Of a stretch of DNA of 64,000 nt, positions 40,964-49,523 are shown one piece after another; position 1 is the first letter of the stretch; every line of letters begins with the position of its first letter. The stretch is from contig JAJPHE010000135.1 in assembly GCA_021325435.1 (NCBI GenBank), positions 37,337-101,336 of the forward strand, read 5' to 3'. Source of the stretch: Actinomycetota bacterium. GTDB lineage: Bacteria; Actinomycetota; Acidimicrobiia; Acidimicrobiales; JAJPHE01. A program made the translations under genes and the position numbers. The notes under the pieces were generated by a model. The model worked only from the letters and a program-made list of their open reading frames with translations. It had not been told where the DNA came from and ran no database searches.

Positions 40964-42367
40964 GTGCCCGACGAAACCGAGCCCCGACAGGAACCCACCA
41001 GCGAGCACGCCCCCGGGGGGGCCGAGGAGCCCCCGACCGTCGAGATCGGCCGGCAGGACCCCACCGAGCCGGTGTGGTTCACCCCCGACGAGCCCCCGGC
41101 CTCGCCTCCGATACCTCCTCCGCCCGGCGGATGGGCCTTCCCGCCCGTGGCGCCGATCCCCCCGGCCGGGGAACCCCGCGCCCCGGTGTCGCCCTGGCGG
41201 AAGGCCGCGGTGATCGCCGTCCTGGTGGCGCTGGTGATCGGCTCGGGCAGCCTGGGCGCCGCCATCGGCGTGGCCGTGCACGACCGCAGCACCAGCAACT
41301 CCGCCGGCGGGTTCTTCCCGACCCTGCCGCCCGACCAGGGGTCGACGCCGACGACGGTGGCGCCCACCGCCGGCATCGACGGCGCCGCCGTGGCCGCCAA
41401 GGTCGACCCGGTGGTGGTCGACATCAACACCACCCTCGCCGGCGGGGGGCGGGCGGCCGGCACCGGCATCGTGCTGACTTCGAACGGGCTGGTACTCACC
41501 AACAACCACGTCATCGAGGACGCCGACAGCATCACGGCTCAGGTCGAGGGCGCCGGGCGCACCTACACCGGGCGGGTGGTGGGATACGACGTGGTGGACG
41601 ACGTGGCCGTGGTGCAGCTCCAGGGTGCGTCAGGGCTGAAGACGGCGACGCTCGGCAACTCCTCCTCCCTGTCGGTGGGCACGCCGGTGGTCGCCATCGG
41701 AAACGCCCTGGGCCAGGGCGGAACACCGCAGGAGAGCACCGGCACCATCACCGCCCTCAACCAGACCATCACCGTGCGGGGCGACATCTCGGCGGGCGAG
41801 ACGCTCCATGGCCTCATCCAGTTCGACGCCCCCATCCAGTCGGGTGACTCGGGCGGGCCGCTGGTCGACGCCAACGGGCGGGTGGAAGGCATGGACACCG
41901 CCGCCGCCTTCGGGGGCGGGTTCCGCAGCCGGCTGGCCCCGTCCGATGCGGGCTATGCCATCCCGGTCAACACGGCCGTCTCCATCGCCCACCAGATCAC
42001 CGGCGGCAAGGCCGCAGGCAACATCCACATCGGGCCCCGGCCCCTGCTCGGCGTGGAGGTGGGCGACGTCAACTCCGACTCCGGCGGGGGGTTCGGTGGC
42101 TTCGGCAACGGCTCGGCCGGCGCCGCCCCGGTCAGCTCGGGCGCCCTGGTGGTCGGGGTCAACGACGGCACCCCGGCAGCCGACGCCGGCATGGTGGCGG
42201 GCGACGTGATCGTCGCCCTCGGCGGCGAGACCATCTCCGACGCCGCCTCGTTGAGCGGCGCCATCCTGCACCACAAGGTCGGCGACACCGTGCGGGTGGA
42301 ATGGGTCGACCAGTCGGGCGCCCATCACACCGCCTCGGTCACCTTCGTCGCCGGGCCTCCCGCGTGA
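40964..42367 (+). CDS. HtrA/DegP-family membrane-anchored serine protease with PDZ domain
   Basis: 467 residues. A Pro-rich cytoplasmic region (1-78), one membrane helix (about 80-104) and a linker precede the protease. The catalytic triad is His182 (LTNNHVIED), Asp213 (VVDDVAVVQL) and Ser296 (QSGDSGGPL). A PDZ domain at about 360-460 has GALVVGVNDGTPAADAGMVAGDVIVALGG. It should degrade or refold damaged exported proteins. GTG 40964 has AGGAGG about 6 nt upstream. The reductase gene starts 4 bp after its stop, so the protease probably heads the flavin-transfer operon and is induced by the divergent two-component system. Confidence 0.9.
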   Translation: MPDETEPRQEPTSEHAPGGAEEPPTVEIGRQDPTEPVWFTPDEPPASPPIPPPPGGWAFPPVAPIPPAGEPRAPVSPWRKAAVIAVLVALVIGSGSLGAAIGVAVHDRSTSNSAGGFFPTLPPDQGSTPTTVAPTAGIDGAAVAAKVDPVVVDINTTLAGGGRAAGTGIVLTSNGLVLTNNHVIEDADSITAQVEGAGRTYTGRVVGYDVVDDVAVVQLQGASGLKTATLGNSSSLSVGTPVVAIGNALGQGGTPQESTGTITALNQTITVRGDISAGETLHGLIQFDAPIQSGDSGGPLVDANGRVEGMDTAAAFGGGFRSRLAPSDAGYAIPVNTAVSIAHQITGGKAAGNIHIGPRPLLGVEVGDVNSDSGGGFGGFGNGSAGAAPVSSGALVVGVNDGTPAADAGMVAGDVIVALGGETISDAASLSGAILHHKVGDTVRVEWVDQSGAHHTASVTFVAGPPA

Positions 42368-42371
42368 CGCG

Positions 42372-43763
42372 ATGAGCGTCATGACCGAGGACGCCACCCT
42401 CGTCTACACCCCGCCCCAGCGGCGACCGGACGGCCGGCCCGATCCCGTCGCCCGCAGCCACCGGATCGTGGACTGGGCCAGCGCCGGGGTCGGGCTGGGC
42501 ATGGGCGCCACGGTCGGCCTCGCCATCACGGCCGAGACCCGCGGGTCACTGACCGCCCCCGGCGGCCTGGCCACCTTCGGCGGACGGCTGGCCGGTCTCA
42601 CCGGCACCTACCTGCTGTTGATCATGGTCCTGCTGGTGGCCCGCATCCCGTTCATGGAGCGGGCGGTGGGCCAGGACCGTCTGCTGCGGTGGCACCGCCG
42701 GCTGGGCCAGTGGCCCATCTACCTGCTCACCGCCCACGGCGTCCTCATCACCGTCGGCTACGCCGAGCAGGCCAGGACCGGCGCCTGGCATCAGTTCGGC
42801 GTCCTGCTCACGTCCTATCCCGACGTGCTCGCCACCACCGTCGGCTTCGGGCTGCTGGTGATGGCGGCGGTCACCTCGATCCGGGCCGCCCGCCGACGCA
42901 TGCGGTACGAGACGTGGTGGACGGTGCACCTCTACGTGTACCTCGCCCTCGCCTTGTCCTTCTCCCACCAGCTGGCGACGGGCGCATCGTTCGTCGGCCA
43001 CCCGCTGACCCGGGCGGTGTGGTCGGCCATGTGGGCGGCCACCGCCGGCCTGGTCGTGGTCTACCGGTTCCTCGTGCCGGTGGCCCGCAGCCTGCGCCAC
43101 GGGCTGCGGGTGGTGTCGGTCACCCCCGAGGCGCCGGGAGTGGTGTCGATCGTCGTCGCCGGGCGCAAGGTCGAGAAGCTGGCCGTGTCCGGCGGGCAGT
43201 TCTTCCAATGGCGGTTCCTGACCAAGGGGTTGTGGTGGCAGGCCCATCCCTACTCGCTGTCCGCCCTGCCCCGCCCCCCTTACCTGCGGGTGACGGTGAA
43301 GGCCCTGGGGGACCACTCCGACACCCTGCGGGGCCTGACTCTCGGCACCCGGGTGATGGTCGAAGGCCCCTACGGCACCTTCACCCACCACTCCCGCCGG
43401 GCCGATCGCGTCCTGCTGGTCGGGGCCGGCGTCGGCATCACCCCGATCCGGGCCCTCCTCGAGGACCTGCCGCCGGCGGTGGACGTAGCCGTGGTGGTGC
43501 GGGCGTCGGCCACCGAGGACATCCTCTTCCGCCACGAGATGCAAGGCCTGCTCGAACGGCGGGGCGGCGCCCTGCACGAGATCCTCGGCGACCGTCACAC
43601 GGCCCGCATCGACGCCCGGGCACTGCGCCGGCTGGTGCCCGACGTGGCCGAGCGCGACGTGTACGTGTGCGGCCCCGAAGGCCTCACCGCGTCGATTCTC
43701 TCCGCCGCCCGCCGCCTCGGCGTGCCCGAGGACCGCATCCACCACGAACAGTTCGCTTTTTGA
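42372..43763 (+). CDS. Ferric-reductase-like transmembrane flavoprotein with FAD/NAD(P)H domain
   Basis: 463 residues. Five or six helices at about 30-230 belong to the ferric-reductase-like family, with candidate heme histidines in LLRWHRRLGQWPIYLLTAHG and VHLYVYLALALSFSHQ. The soluble part is a ferredoxin-NADP reductase fold: QAHPYSLSAL for FAD, VMVEGPYGTF, VLLVGAGVGITPIRALL and a final YVCGPEGL for nucleotide. It can carry electrons from cytosolic NAD(P)H across the membrane through FAD and heme. The next two genes encode an FMN-carrying exported protein and its flavin transferase, the likely acceptor pair. Confidence 0.88.
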   Translation: MSVMTEDATLVYTPPQRRPDGRPDPVARSHRIVDWASAGVGLGMGATVGLAITAETRGSLTAPGGLATFGGRLAGLTGTYLLLIMVLLVARIPFMERAVGQDRLLRWHRRLGQWPIYLLTAHGVLITVGYAEQARTGAWHQFGVLLTSYPDVLATTVGFGLLVMAAVTSIRAARRRMRYETWWTVHLYVYLALALSFSHQLATGASFVGHPLTRAVWSAMWAATAGLVVVYRFLVPVARSLRHGLRVVSVTPEAPGVVSIVVAGRKVEKLAVSGGQFFQWRFLTKGLWWQAHPYSLSALPRPPYLRVTVKALGDHSDTLRGLTLGTRVMVEGPYGTFTHHSRRADRVLLVGAGVGITPIRALLEDLPPAVDVAVVVRASATEDILFRHEMQGLLERRGGALHEILGDRHTARIDARALRRLVPDVAERDVYVCGPEGLTASILSAARRLGVPEDRIHHEQFAF

Positions 43764-43775
43764 TCCGGAGCCCGC

Positions 43776-44264
43776 ATGCGTCGCGCCCCCATCGTCCTCA
43801 CCTCCACCGCCGCCGGCCTCGCCCTCGTCCTCGGTTTCCACACCCACGCCCCGCACGGCATCGCCCTCGGCGTCACCGGGACGACCGGCACCACATCGAC
43901 CACCGGCCCGACGACGACCACGGCCGGGTCGAACACCGCCTCGACCGCCACCACCGCCCCTCCGACCACGTCGGCGTCCAACGCCACCCGCACCGCCACC
44001 GGCACCTTCGTCCAGTACCGCTACGGCGACATCCAGCTGCGGGTGACGGCCCAGGGCTCGAAGATCGACAAGATCACCGTCGTCCAGGAGGACGCCACCG
44101 ACCCGCGTTCGGAGGAGATCAACTCGCAGGCCATCCCCATGCTGCAGAGCCAGGCCATGAGCGCCCAGTCGGCCAACATCGACGGCGTGTCGGGCGCCAC
44201 CTACACCAGCGAGGCCTACGCCCAGTCGCTCCAGGCGGCCCTCGACAAGCTGGGAATCCAATGA
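43776..44264 (+). CDS. Exported FMN-binding domain protein
   Basis: 162 residues. A signal-anchor at 5-22, a Thr/Ser-rich linker to about 75, then an FMN_bind domain. The motif DGVSGATYTS contains the Asp-x-x-Ser-Gly-Ala-Thr pattern on which ApbE attaches FMN by a phosphoester bond, predicting Thr142 as the flavinylated residue. The protein would be an extracytoplasmic electron carrier fed by the upstream reductase. It is 12 bp after the reductase gene, and its stop overlaps the apbE start. Confidence 0.9.
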   Translation: MRRAPIVLTSTAAGLALVLGFHTHAPHGIALGVTGTTGTTSTTGPTTTTAGSNTASTATTAPPTTSASNATRTATGTFVQYRYGDIQLRVTAQGSKIDKITVVQEDATDPRSEEINSQAIPMLQSQAMSAQSANIDGVSGATYTSEAYAQSLQAALDKLGIQ

Positions 44265-45025
44265 GGTCCGTGCGCCGGGTCGAGCAAGTGATGGGGACGG
44301 TGTTCTCGTTCGACGTGCGGGTCGAAGGGATGGCCGCCGACCAGATCCACGTGGCCCTCACCCGGGCCGGCGCCGGGCTGCGCCGGGCCGACGCCGTGTT
44401 CAGCACCTGGAAGCCCGACAGCCCCATGAGCCGCCTGCGCCGGGGCGAGATCACCCTCGGCGAGGCCCCGGCCGAAGTGGCGGCCGTCCTCGGGCTGTGC
44501 CACACCGCCCGGGCGCTGTCCGGAGGCTGGTTCGACCCCTGGGCCATGCCCGGAGGAGTGGACCCCACCGGCCTGGTGAAGGGATGGGCGGCGGCCCAGG
44601 CCGCCGCAGGGTTGCGCCACGCCGGGGTCGACGCCGGCATGGTCAACGCCGGCGGCGACGTCGTCACCTTCGGCTCGCCCGAGCCGGGCCGGCCCTGGCG
44701 GGTCGGCGTACGCGACCCGTGGGACGCCCACCGCATCGTGGCCGTGGTCGAGGGGCCGGCGGCGGTGGCCACGTCCGGGTGCTACGAGCGGGGCCAGCAC
44801 GTGCTCGACCCCCGCACCGGTGAACCGTCGGCCGCGGTCGCCTCGGCCACCGTCGTCGGGGCGGACCTGGCCCTGGCCGACGCCCTCGCCACCGGCCTGC
44901 TCGCCGCCGGTGAGGCCGGCGTGGACGCGGTGGTGGCCGCCGGCTACCAGGCTCTGCTGGTGCTGCCCGACCGCCGGCTGTCCGCCACGCCGGCGTTCCC
45001 CGGGGTTTGCGCCGCCGCCGCCTGA
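44261..45025 (+). CDS. apbE: FAD:protein FMN transferase (ApbE)
   Basis: 254 residues. VEQVMGTVFSFDVRV, ADAVFSTWKPDSPMSRLRRGE, SGGWFDPWAMPGGVDPTGLVKGWA and MVNAGGDV are the ApbE core motifs; ATSGCYERGQHVLDPRTG and ADALATGLLAAG contain the late Mg-site residues. It transfers FMN from FAD to a Thr in DxxSGAT, and the preceding gene supplies such a motif. No clear signal peptide is seen, so transfer may occur before export or the N-terminus may be atypical. ATG 44261 overlaps the upstream stop (ATGA). Confidence 0.92.
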   Translation: MRSVRRVEQVMGTVFSFDVRVEGMAADQIHVALTRAGAGLRRADAVFSTWKPDSPMSRLRRGEITLGEAPAEVAAVLGLCHTARALSGGWFDPWAMPGGVDPTGLVKGWAAAQAAAGLRHAGVDAGMVNAGGDVVTFGSPEPGRPWRVGVRDPWDAHRIVAVVEGPAAVATSGCYERGQHVLDPRTGEPSAAVASATVVGADLALADALATGLLAAGEAGVDAVVAAGYQALLVLPDRRLSATPAFPGVCAAAA

Positions 45026-45066
45026 GCCACTGTCCAGACACCGGCTCTCCCACTCGAGCTGCCAAG

Positions 45067-45094
45067 TTGTGGCCAGCGGCGCCGGTGCTACGGT
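45067..45094 (+). promoter_or_regulatory. Promoter for the RsbW-KaiC gene pair
   Basis: TTGTGG (45067-45072), 16 bp, TACGGT (45089-45094). Transcription would begin near 45101, about 77 nt before the ATG at 45178. The rest of the 152-bp gap after apbE holds nothing else that I recognise. Confidence 0.4.
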
Positions 45095-45177
45095 CGTCGC
45101 CATCGAAGAACACCGGTCGGTGGGAGGGGCTCGCGGGCCGGCTGCGCCCGTATTGGCGCGCGACGGCGCGGGCGTCC

Positions 45178-45624
45178 ATGTGCTGTGAAGTAGTCATCAG
45201 GGCCGGCGTCGCCCTCGAGCCGCCCGCGGCTGACGCCTGCTCGCACCTCGAGCTGAAGCCCGACCCCAAAGCCCCCAAGCAAGCCCGGGCGTTCGTGGCC
45301 GACCACCTGCCCGACATCGACGAGGACACGGCCGACACCATCGCCCTGCTGGTGAGCGAGCTCGTCACCAACGCCGTCCTGCACGCCCGCACCGCCCTCG
45401 AGGTCGGCGTCAGCCGCTCGGCCGACGAGGTGCTGGTGTCGGTGGGCGACCTCGTCGAGACCCACCCCCAGCCCGACAGCCAGGCCGAGGACGGACTGGG
45501 CGGGCGGGGCCTGACCCTGCTGCGGGGCCTCTCCCACCGTTGGGGGGTCCACAGCTACGAGACCGGCAAGTCGGTGTGGTTCACCATGCTGGCCGCCGCG
45601 CCCAGCGGAGCGGGGCAGGGATGA
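45178..45624 (+). CDS. RsbW-like anti-sigma-type ATPase (HATPase_c_2)
   Basis: 148 residues of the GHKL kinase fold without a histidine phosphoacceptor. N-box LLVSELVTNAVLHA and the nucleotide-lid region GGRGLTLLRGLSHRWGV with SVWFTM at the end are typical of actinobacterial serine-kinase anti-sigma factors and phosphatase-coupled regulators. ATG 45178 is the first good start after the promoter, but it lacks a clear Shine-Dalgarno. The stop overlaps the KaiC-like gene start (ATGA), indicating coupled synthesis and a joint signalling role. The partner sigma factor or anti-sigma antagonist is not in the window. Confidence 0.85.
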   Translation: MCCEVVIRAGVALEPPAADACSHLELKPDPKAPKQARAFVADHLPDIDEDTADTIALLVSELVTNAVLHARTALEVGVSRSADEVLVSVGDLVETHPQPDSQAEDGLGGRGLTLLRGLSHRWGVHSYETGKSVWFTMLAAAPSGAGQG

Positions 45625-47168
45625 CCGACGCCGTCGACGACTTCCCCCGGGGCACGCTGGCCGACGATCTCGGCACGGCCGACGGCGCCAACCCGTTCGT
45701 GCCGGCGCCCGACACCATGCCCCGGCTGCTCACCGGCATCCGGGGCTTCGACCAGGTCACCCTGGGGGGCGTCCCCGCCGGCCGCTCGACCCTCGTGACC
45801 GGCCCGGCCGGCAGCGGCAAGACCGTCATGGCCGGCCAGTTCCTCGCCGAAGGGGCCCGCCGGGGCGAGCCGGGCGTGTTCGTCACCTTCGAGGAGTCGG
45901 CCGACGACCTGCGCCGCAACCTGCAGACCCTCGGCTGGCCCATCGCCGAGTGGGAGGCCCAGGAACTGTGGCGCTTCGTCGACGGCTCGCCCGTGACCGT
46001 CGAAGGGTCGTCGGAGCCCTACAACTTCGACGCCCTGCTGGCCCAGATCGGCCACGCCGTCGACCACACCGCCCCCCAGCGCATATCCCTCGACTCGCTC
46101 AACGTGATGCTCGGGCAGCTCGAGTCCCCGGCCCTGGTCCGCTACCACCTGCGCCGGCTGGCCATGGAGCTGCGCCGGGTCGGCCTGACGTCGATCATGA
46201 CATTGGAGAGCGACGCCACCACCGCCCGGCTCAACGCCGGCTTCGAGCAGTTCGTGGCCGACAACGTCGTCCTGCTGCGCAACAGCCTCGAGGACGAGAA
46301 GCGGCGGCGCACCATCGAGGTGCTGAAGATGCGCGGCGCCATGCACCGCAAGGGCGAGTACCCCTTCACCGTGCTGCCCGGGCAGGGCCTCGTCGTCATC
46401 CCGCTGTCGGTGCTCGACCTGTCCACCCGCTCGACCGACACCCGGATCAGCTCCGGCAACAAGGCCCTCGACGAGCTGTGCCACGGTGGGCTGTTCCGCG
46501 ACTCCATCGTGCTGGTGTCGGGCGCCACCGGCAGCGGCAAGACCCTGATGGTCACCGAGTTCCTCGCCGGCGCCGCCGAAAACGGCGAGCGGGCGCTGCT
46601 GTTCGCCTTCGAGGAGAGCCGCGAGCAGATCTTCCGCAACGCCCGGGGCTGGGGCAAGGACTTCGCGGCCATGGAGGAGAAGGGGCTGCTCAAGGTCATC
46701 TCCACCTACCCGGAGGTGGCGGCCCTCGAGGACCACCTGGTGGAGATCACCAGGGCCATCGAGGCGTTCCGCCCGGCCCGGCTCGCCATCGACAGCCTGT
46801 CGGCCCTCGAGCGCAGCGGCACGAACAAGGGCTTCCGCGAGTTCCTCATCGTGCTCAGCGCCTACATCAAGGCCGAGCAGCTGAGCACACTGTTCACCGC
46901 CACCAGCCCGTCGCTCATCGGCGGCTCGTCGGTCACCGAGGGCCACGTATCGGCCCTCACCGACAGCATCATCCTGCTGCGCTACGCCGAGGTCGACGGC
47001 GAGGTCCGCCGGGGCCTCACCGTGCTCAAGATGCGCGGCTCGGCCCACGACAAGCGGATCCACGAGTTCACCATCGGCGAGGACGGCATGCGCATCATCG
47101 GCCCCTTCCGGGGGGTGGCCGGCATCCTCAGCGGCCACGTGTTCGCCACCGACTCCGGCCGCAGCTGA
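45621..47168 (+). CDS. KaiC-like two-domain RecA-fold ATPase
   Basis: 515 residues, near KaiC length. Domain 1 has GPAGSGKT at 61-68 and catalytic FEES (Glu91-Glu92); domain 2 has GATGSGKT at 301-308 and FEES (Glu331-Glu332). KMRG appears after both ATP sites, as in KaiC. In the autophosphorylation segment, VTEGHVSALTDS aligns with the cyanobacterial TDSHISTITDT: Thr439 and Ser444 correspond to T426 and S431, but the T432 position is Ala445. No kaiA or kaiB is nearby. It is coupled to an RsbW-like ATPase, so it probably works as a phospho- or oligomer switch in stress signalling rather than as a clock. Confidence 0.9.
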   Translation: MTDAVDDFPRGTLADDLGTADGANPFVPAPDTMPRLLTGIRGFDQVTLGGVPAGRSTLVTGPAGSGKTVMAGQFLAEGARRGEPGVFVTFEESADDLRRNLQTLGWPIAEWEAQELWRFVDGSPVTVEGSSEPYNFDALLAQIGHAVDHTAPQRISLDSLNVMLGQLESPALVRYHLRRLAMELRRVGLTSIMTLESDATTARLNAGFEQFVADNVVLLRNSLEDEKRRRTIEVLKMRGAMHRKGEYPFTVLPGQGLVVIPLSVLDLSTRSTDTRISSGNKALDELCHGGLFRDSIVLVSGATGSGKTLMVTEFLAGAAENGERALLFAFEESREQIFRNARGWGKDFAAMEEKGLLKVISTYPEVAALEDHLVEITRAIEAFRPARLAIDSLSALERSGTNKGFREFLIVLSAYIKAEQLSTLFTATSPSLIGGSSVTEGHVSALTDSIILLRYAEVDGEVRRGLTVLKMRGSAHDKRIHEFTIGEDGMRIIGPFRGVAGILSGHVFATDSGRS

Positions 47169-47241
47169 ACGGGCGGGCCGGCGCCCGGACGGCCGGACAC
47201 GCATCACGCTAGACAGGGGGCCAGCCGAGCGGGAGGTCCCC

Positions 47242-47985
47242 ATGTACGACGCGGTTCTGGCCGAGACGGTGAACATCCACGGTGACGGCGGCGACGTGAT
47301 CGAGGCGTACGCCGCCCGCCCCCTCGACCCCGGCCCCCGGGGCGGCGTGGTGGTGATCCACCACATGCCCGGCTACGACGCGTCGACCAAGGAGATCACC
47401 CGCACCTTCGCCGTCAACGGGTACAACGCCATCTGCCCCAACCTCTACAGCCGCGAGGCGCCCGGTGCCGCCCCCGACGACGCCGCCGCCGCCGTGCGGG
47501 CGGCCGGCGGGGTCCCCGACGACCGCCTGGTGGGCGACGTGGCCGGGGCGGCGGCGTGGCTGCGGGCCCTCACCACCGCCAACGGCAAGATCGCCACCAT
47601 CGGCTACTGCTCGGGGGGCCGCCAGTCGTTCCTCGCCGCCTGCCGGCTGGACCTCGACGCCGCCGTCGACTGCTACGGCGCCTTCGTCATGGACGCCCCC
47701 CCGGAGGGGGCGCCGGTGAAGATGACCCCGGTGGTCGGCCAGGCCGCCAACCTGTCGTGCCCGGTGCTCGGCTTGTTCGGCGAGGACGACGCCTACCCGT
47801 CCCCCGACGAGGTGAAGCGCCTCGACGAGGAGCTGACCCGGCTGGGCAAGGACCACGAGTTCCACTCCTATCCGGGGGCCGGTCACGCCTTCTTCTCCGT
47901 GGACCGCCCCGCCTACCGCCCGGAGGCGGCCAAGGACGCCTGGGGCCGGATCTGGGACTTCTTCGGCCGCCACCTGGCGGGGTAG
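47242..47985 (+). CDS. Dienelactone hydrolase family protein
   Basis: 247-residue alpha/beta hydrolase. The nucleophile elbow GYCSGG puts Cys at 123 as in true dienelactone hydrolases; LFGEDDAYPS and GAGHAFFS supply the Asp and His. VVVIHHMPGYDASTKEITRTFA is the usual N-terminal core. It could open lactone rings from aromatic-compound breakdown, though neighbours do not form such a pathway. ATG 47242 has GGGAGG upstream; a TAGACA box at about 47210 may be its -10. The DUF6295-like gene begins 3 bp after the stop. Confidence 0.87.
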   Translation: MYDAVLAETVNIHGDGGDVIEAYAARPLDPGPRGGVVVIHHMPGYDASTKEITRTFAVNGYNAICPNLYSREAPGAAPDDAAAAVRAAGGVPDDRLVGDVAGAAAWLRALTTANGKIATIGYCSGGRQSFLAACRLDLDAAVDCYGAFVMDAPPEGAPVKMTPVVGQAANLSCPVLGLFGEDDAYPSPDEVKRLDEELTRLGKDHEFHSYPGAGHAFFSVDRPAYRPEAAKDAWGRIWDFFGRHLAG

Positions 47986-47988
47986 CCG

Positions 47989-48249
47989 ATGTGCACCTAC
48001 GCCACCACCCGGCTCTCGGTTGACGGCTCGGGCAAGGGGGCCGAGGGCTGGTTCGGCCTCACCGACGCCTCGGTCTACCTCGACCACCCGGTCCACGCCC
48101 CCGCCGGCCACACCCTGAACATCGACTTCCTCAACCCGGCCGCCGGCCCCGGCGCCCGGGTGGCGGTGGAGCTGACCGCCGAGTCGGCCCGGCGGCTGGC
48201 GGCGGCCATCGTGGCCGCCCTCGACTCCGCCCCGCCCGGGCTGGTCTGA
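47989..48249 (+). CDS. Small DUF6295-like protein
   Basis: 86 residues. MCTYATTRLSVDGSGKG, WFGLTDASVYLDHPVHAP and HTLNIDFLNPAAGPGARVAVELT form a compact beta protein that I associate with DUF6295; the function is unknown. His residues (DHPVHAPAGH) and Cys2 could bind metal. It starts 3 bp after the dienelactone hydrolase, which suggests a shared transcript. The family name is from memory and is moderately sure. Confidence 0.7.
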   Translation: MCTYATTRLSVDGSGKGAEGWFGLTDASVYLDHPVHAPAGHTLNIDFLNPAAGPGARVAVELTAESARRLAAAIVAALDSAPPGLV

Positions 48250-48251
48250 TC

Positions 48252-48270
48252 GCCGGCCCGCCGGGCCGGC
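48252..48270. terminator. Strong GC hairpin between convergent genes
   Basis: GCCGGCCC (48252-48259), loop GCC, GGGCCGGC (48263-48270): an 8-bp perfect stem two bases after the DUF6295-like stop and about 20 bp before the end of the opposite gene. There is no T-run, as is common in high-GC actinobacteria. It could end transcription from both sides. Confidence 0.5.
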
Positions 48271-48289
48271 CGGCGGCGACAGGAACGGA

Positions 48290-49498
48290 CTAGGAGCCGG
48301 CCCGCTCCACCACGGCGAGGAACTGGCGCACCGCCGCGTTCCACGCCCCGGGGTCCTCGAAGTACGGCGAGTGCCCGCAGCCGGAGATCTCCACCACCCG
48401 GGCGTCGGGCAGGAGGTCGGCCAGGGCCCGCACCGCGCCGGGCGGGAAGATCGGGTCGCGGTCGCCGACCACGCACAGCACCGGCATGGTGAGGCGGGCG
48501 GCGTCGGCGGCGTCGTGGGTGGTGGCCGTCAACCGGCCCAGGATGGCCGGCAGGTCGGGCCTGCCCATCTGGCCGAGCGACTGGTACAGGTGGGCCCGTT
48601 CGGGGTGGCGGCGCGAGAACTCCACGCCGAGGGCCGGGTGCATGCCGAGCACGTCGGACGGGCCGAACACGTCGCCGGACCGCCGGTCCAGGGCGGCGGT
48701 TATGGCTTCGGAGACGAAGCCGCCGAGGGTGTCGGCCAGCACCACGCTGCGGGCCAGCCCGGGGCGGGCCAGCGCCGCCCCCACCGTCGTCCAGCCCCCC
48801 ATCGACTGGCCGACCAGGTCGGCCCGCTCGATGCCGAGGGTGTCGAGCACGGCCAGCAGGTCGCCGACGGCCACGTCGGGCCCCGACCGCCCGGCCGTGT
48901 CGGTCGAGCGGCCGAAGCCGCGGTGGTCCCAGGTGACGACGGCCCGATCGGCGGCGAAGGGGGCCACCTGCTGGTACCAGACGGCGTGGTTGCCGCCGGC
49001 GCCGTGGCTCAGCACCAGCGGCACGCCGCCGTCGCCCACCACCTCGTAGTAGATGCGCTCGCCGTCGCGCTCCACGAACCCGGTGCGGCGGGGGATGTCG
49101 GCCCCGCCCGCAGCGGGCGGCCGCCGGCGGGCGACGCATTCGATCTCCACCCGGGCCCCGAGGGCCAGCCCGACGTTGCCGACGGTGATGCGGGCGGGCG
49201 GGTCACCGGGGAAGAACCCGCTGTAGGCGTCGTTCATGGCGGCGAACTCGGCCATGTCGGCCAGGAACACGCTCACCTTCACCACGTCGTCCCAGCTGGC
49301 GCCGGCGGCGGCGAGGATGCGCTCGATGTTGCGCAGGGTCTGAGCCGTCTCCGGGCCGACGCCGCCCGGGGCCAGGGCGAGGCCCTCTTCGACCCCGAGG
49401 GTGCCGGATACGAAGATGAGGTCGTCGGTCAGCCCGAGGTGGGAGAACTGCGGCAGCCGGCCCAGGCCGTCGACCACCAGACGGTCGTTGCGGGGCAT
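48290..49498 (-). CDS. RidA-domain protein fused to an alpha/beta hydrolase
   Basis: 402 residues with two domains. Residues 1-125 are RidA/YjgF-like: FVSGTLGVEEG, QTLRNIERILAAAGASWDDVVKVSVFLADMAEF, and PPARITVGNV with Arg103 (the carboxylate-binding arginine) and Glu120. Residues about 138-400 are an alpha/beta hydrolase with oxyanion region LSHGAGGN, elbow GQSMGG (Ser232), GDRDPIFPPG and GCGHSPYFEDP. RidA hydrolyses reactive enamines/imines and is normally a free trimer; the fusion suggests sequential action on one substrate, such as deamination then hydrolysis. The linker PPAAGGADIPRR is short and in frame. Confidence 0.85.
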   Translation of the reverse strand: MPRNDRLVVDGLGRLPQFSHLGLTDDLIFVSGTLGVEEGLALAPGGVGPETAQTLRNIERILAAAGASWDDVVKVSVFLADMAEFAAMNDAYSGFFPGDPPARITVGNVGLALGARVEIECVARRRPPAAGGADIPRRTGFVERDGERIYYEVVGDGGVPLVLSHGAGGNHAVWYQQVAPFAADRAVVTWDHRGFGRSTDTAGRSGPDVAVGDLLAVLDTLGIERADLVGQSMGGWTTVGAALARPGLARSVVLADTLGGFVSEAITAALDRRSGDVFGPSDVLGMHPALGVEFSRRHPERAHLYQSLGQMGRPDLPAILGRLTATTHDAADAARLTMPVLCVVGDRDPIFPPGAVRALADLLPDARVVEISGCGHSPYFEDPGAWNAAVRQFLAVVERAGS

Positions 49499-49523
49499 GG
49501 GCCATTGTGGCCCGCCCGAAGGA

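Noticed and set aside
47169..47241. GC-rich inverted repeat after the KaiC-like gene as a terminator
   Set aside because: Only 4-bp stems with several competing folds; too weak to call.
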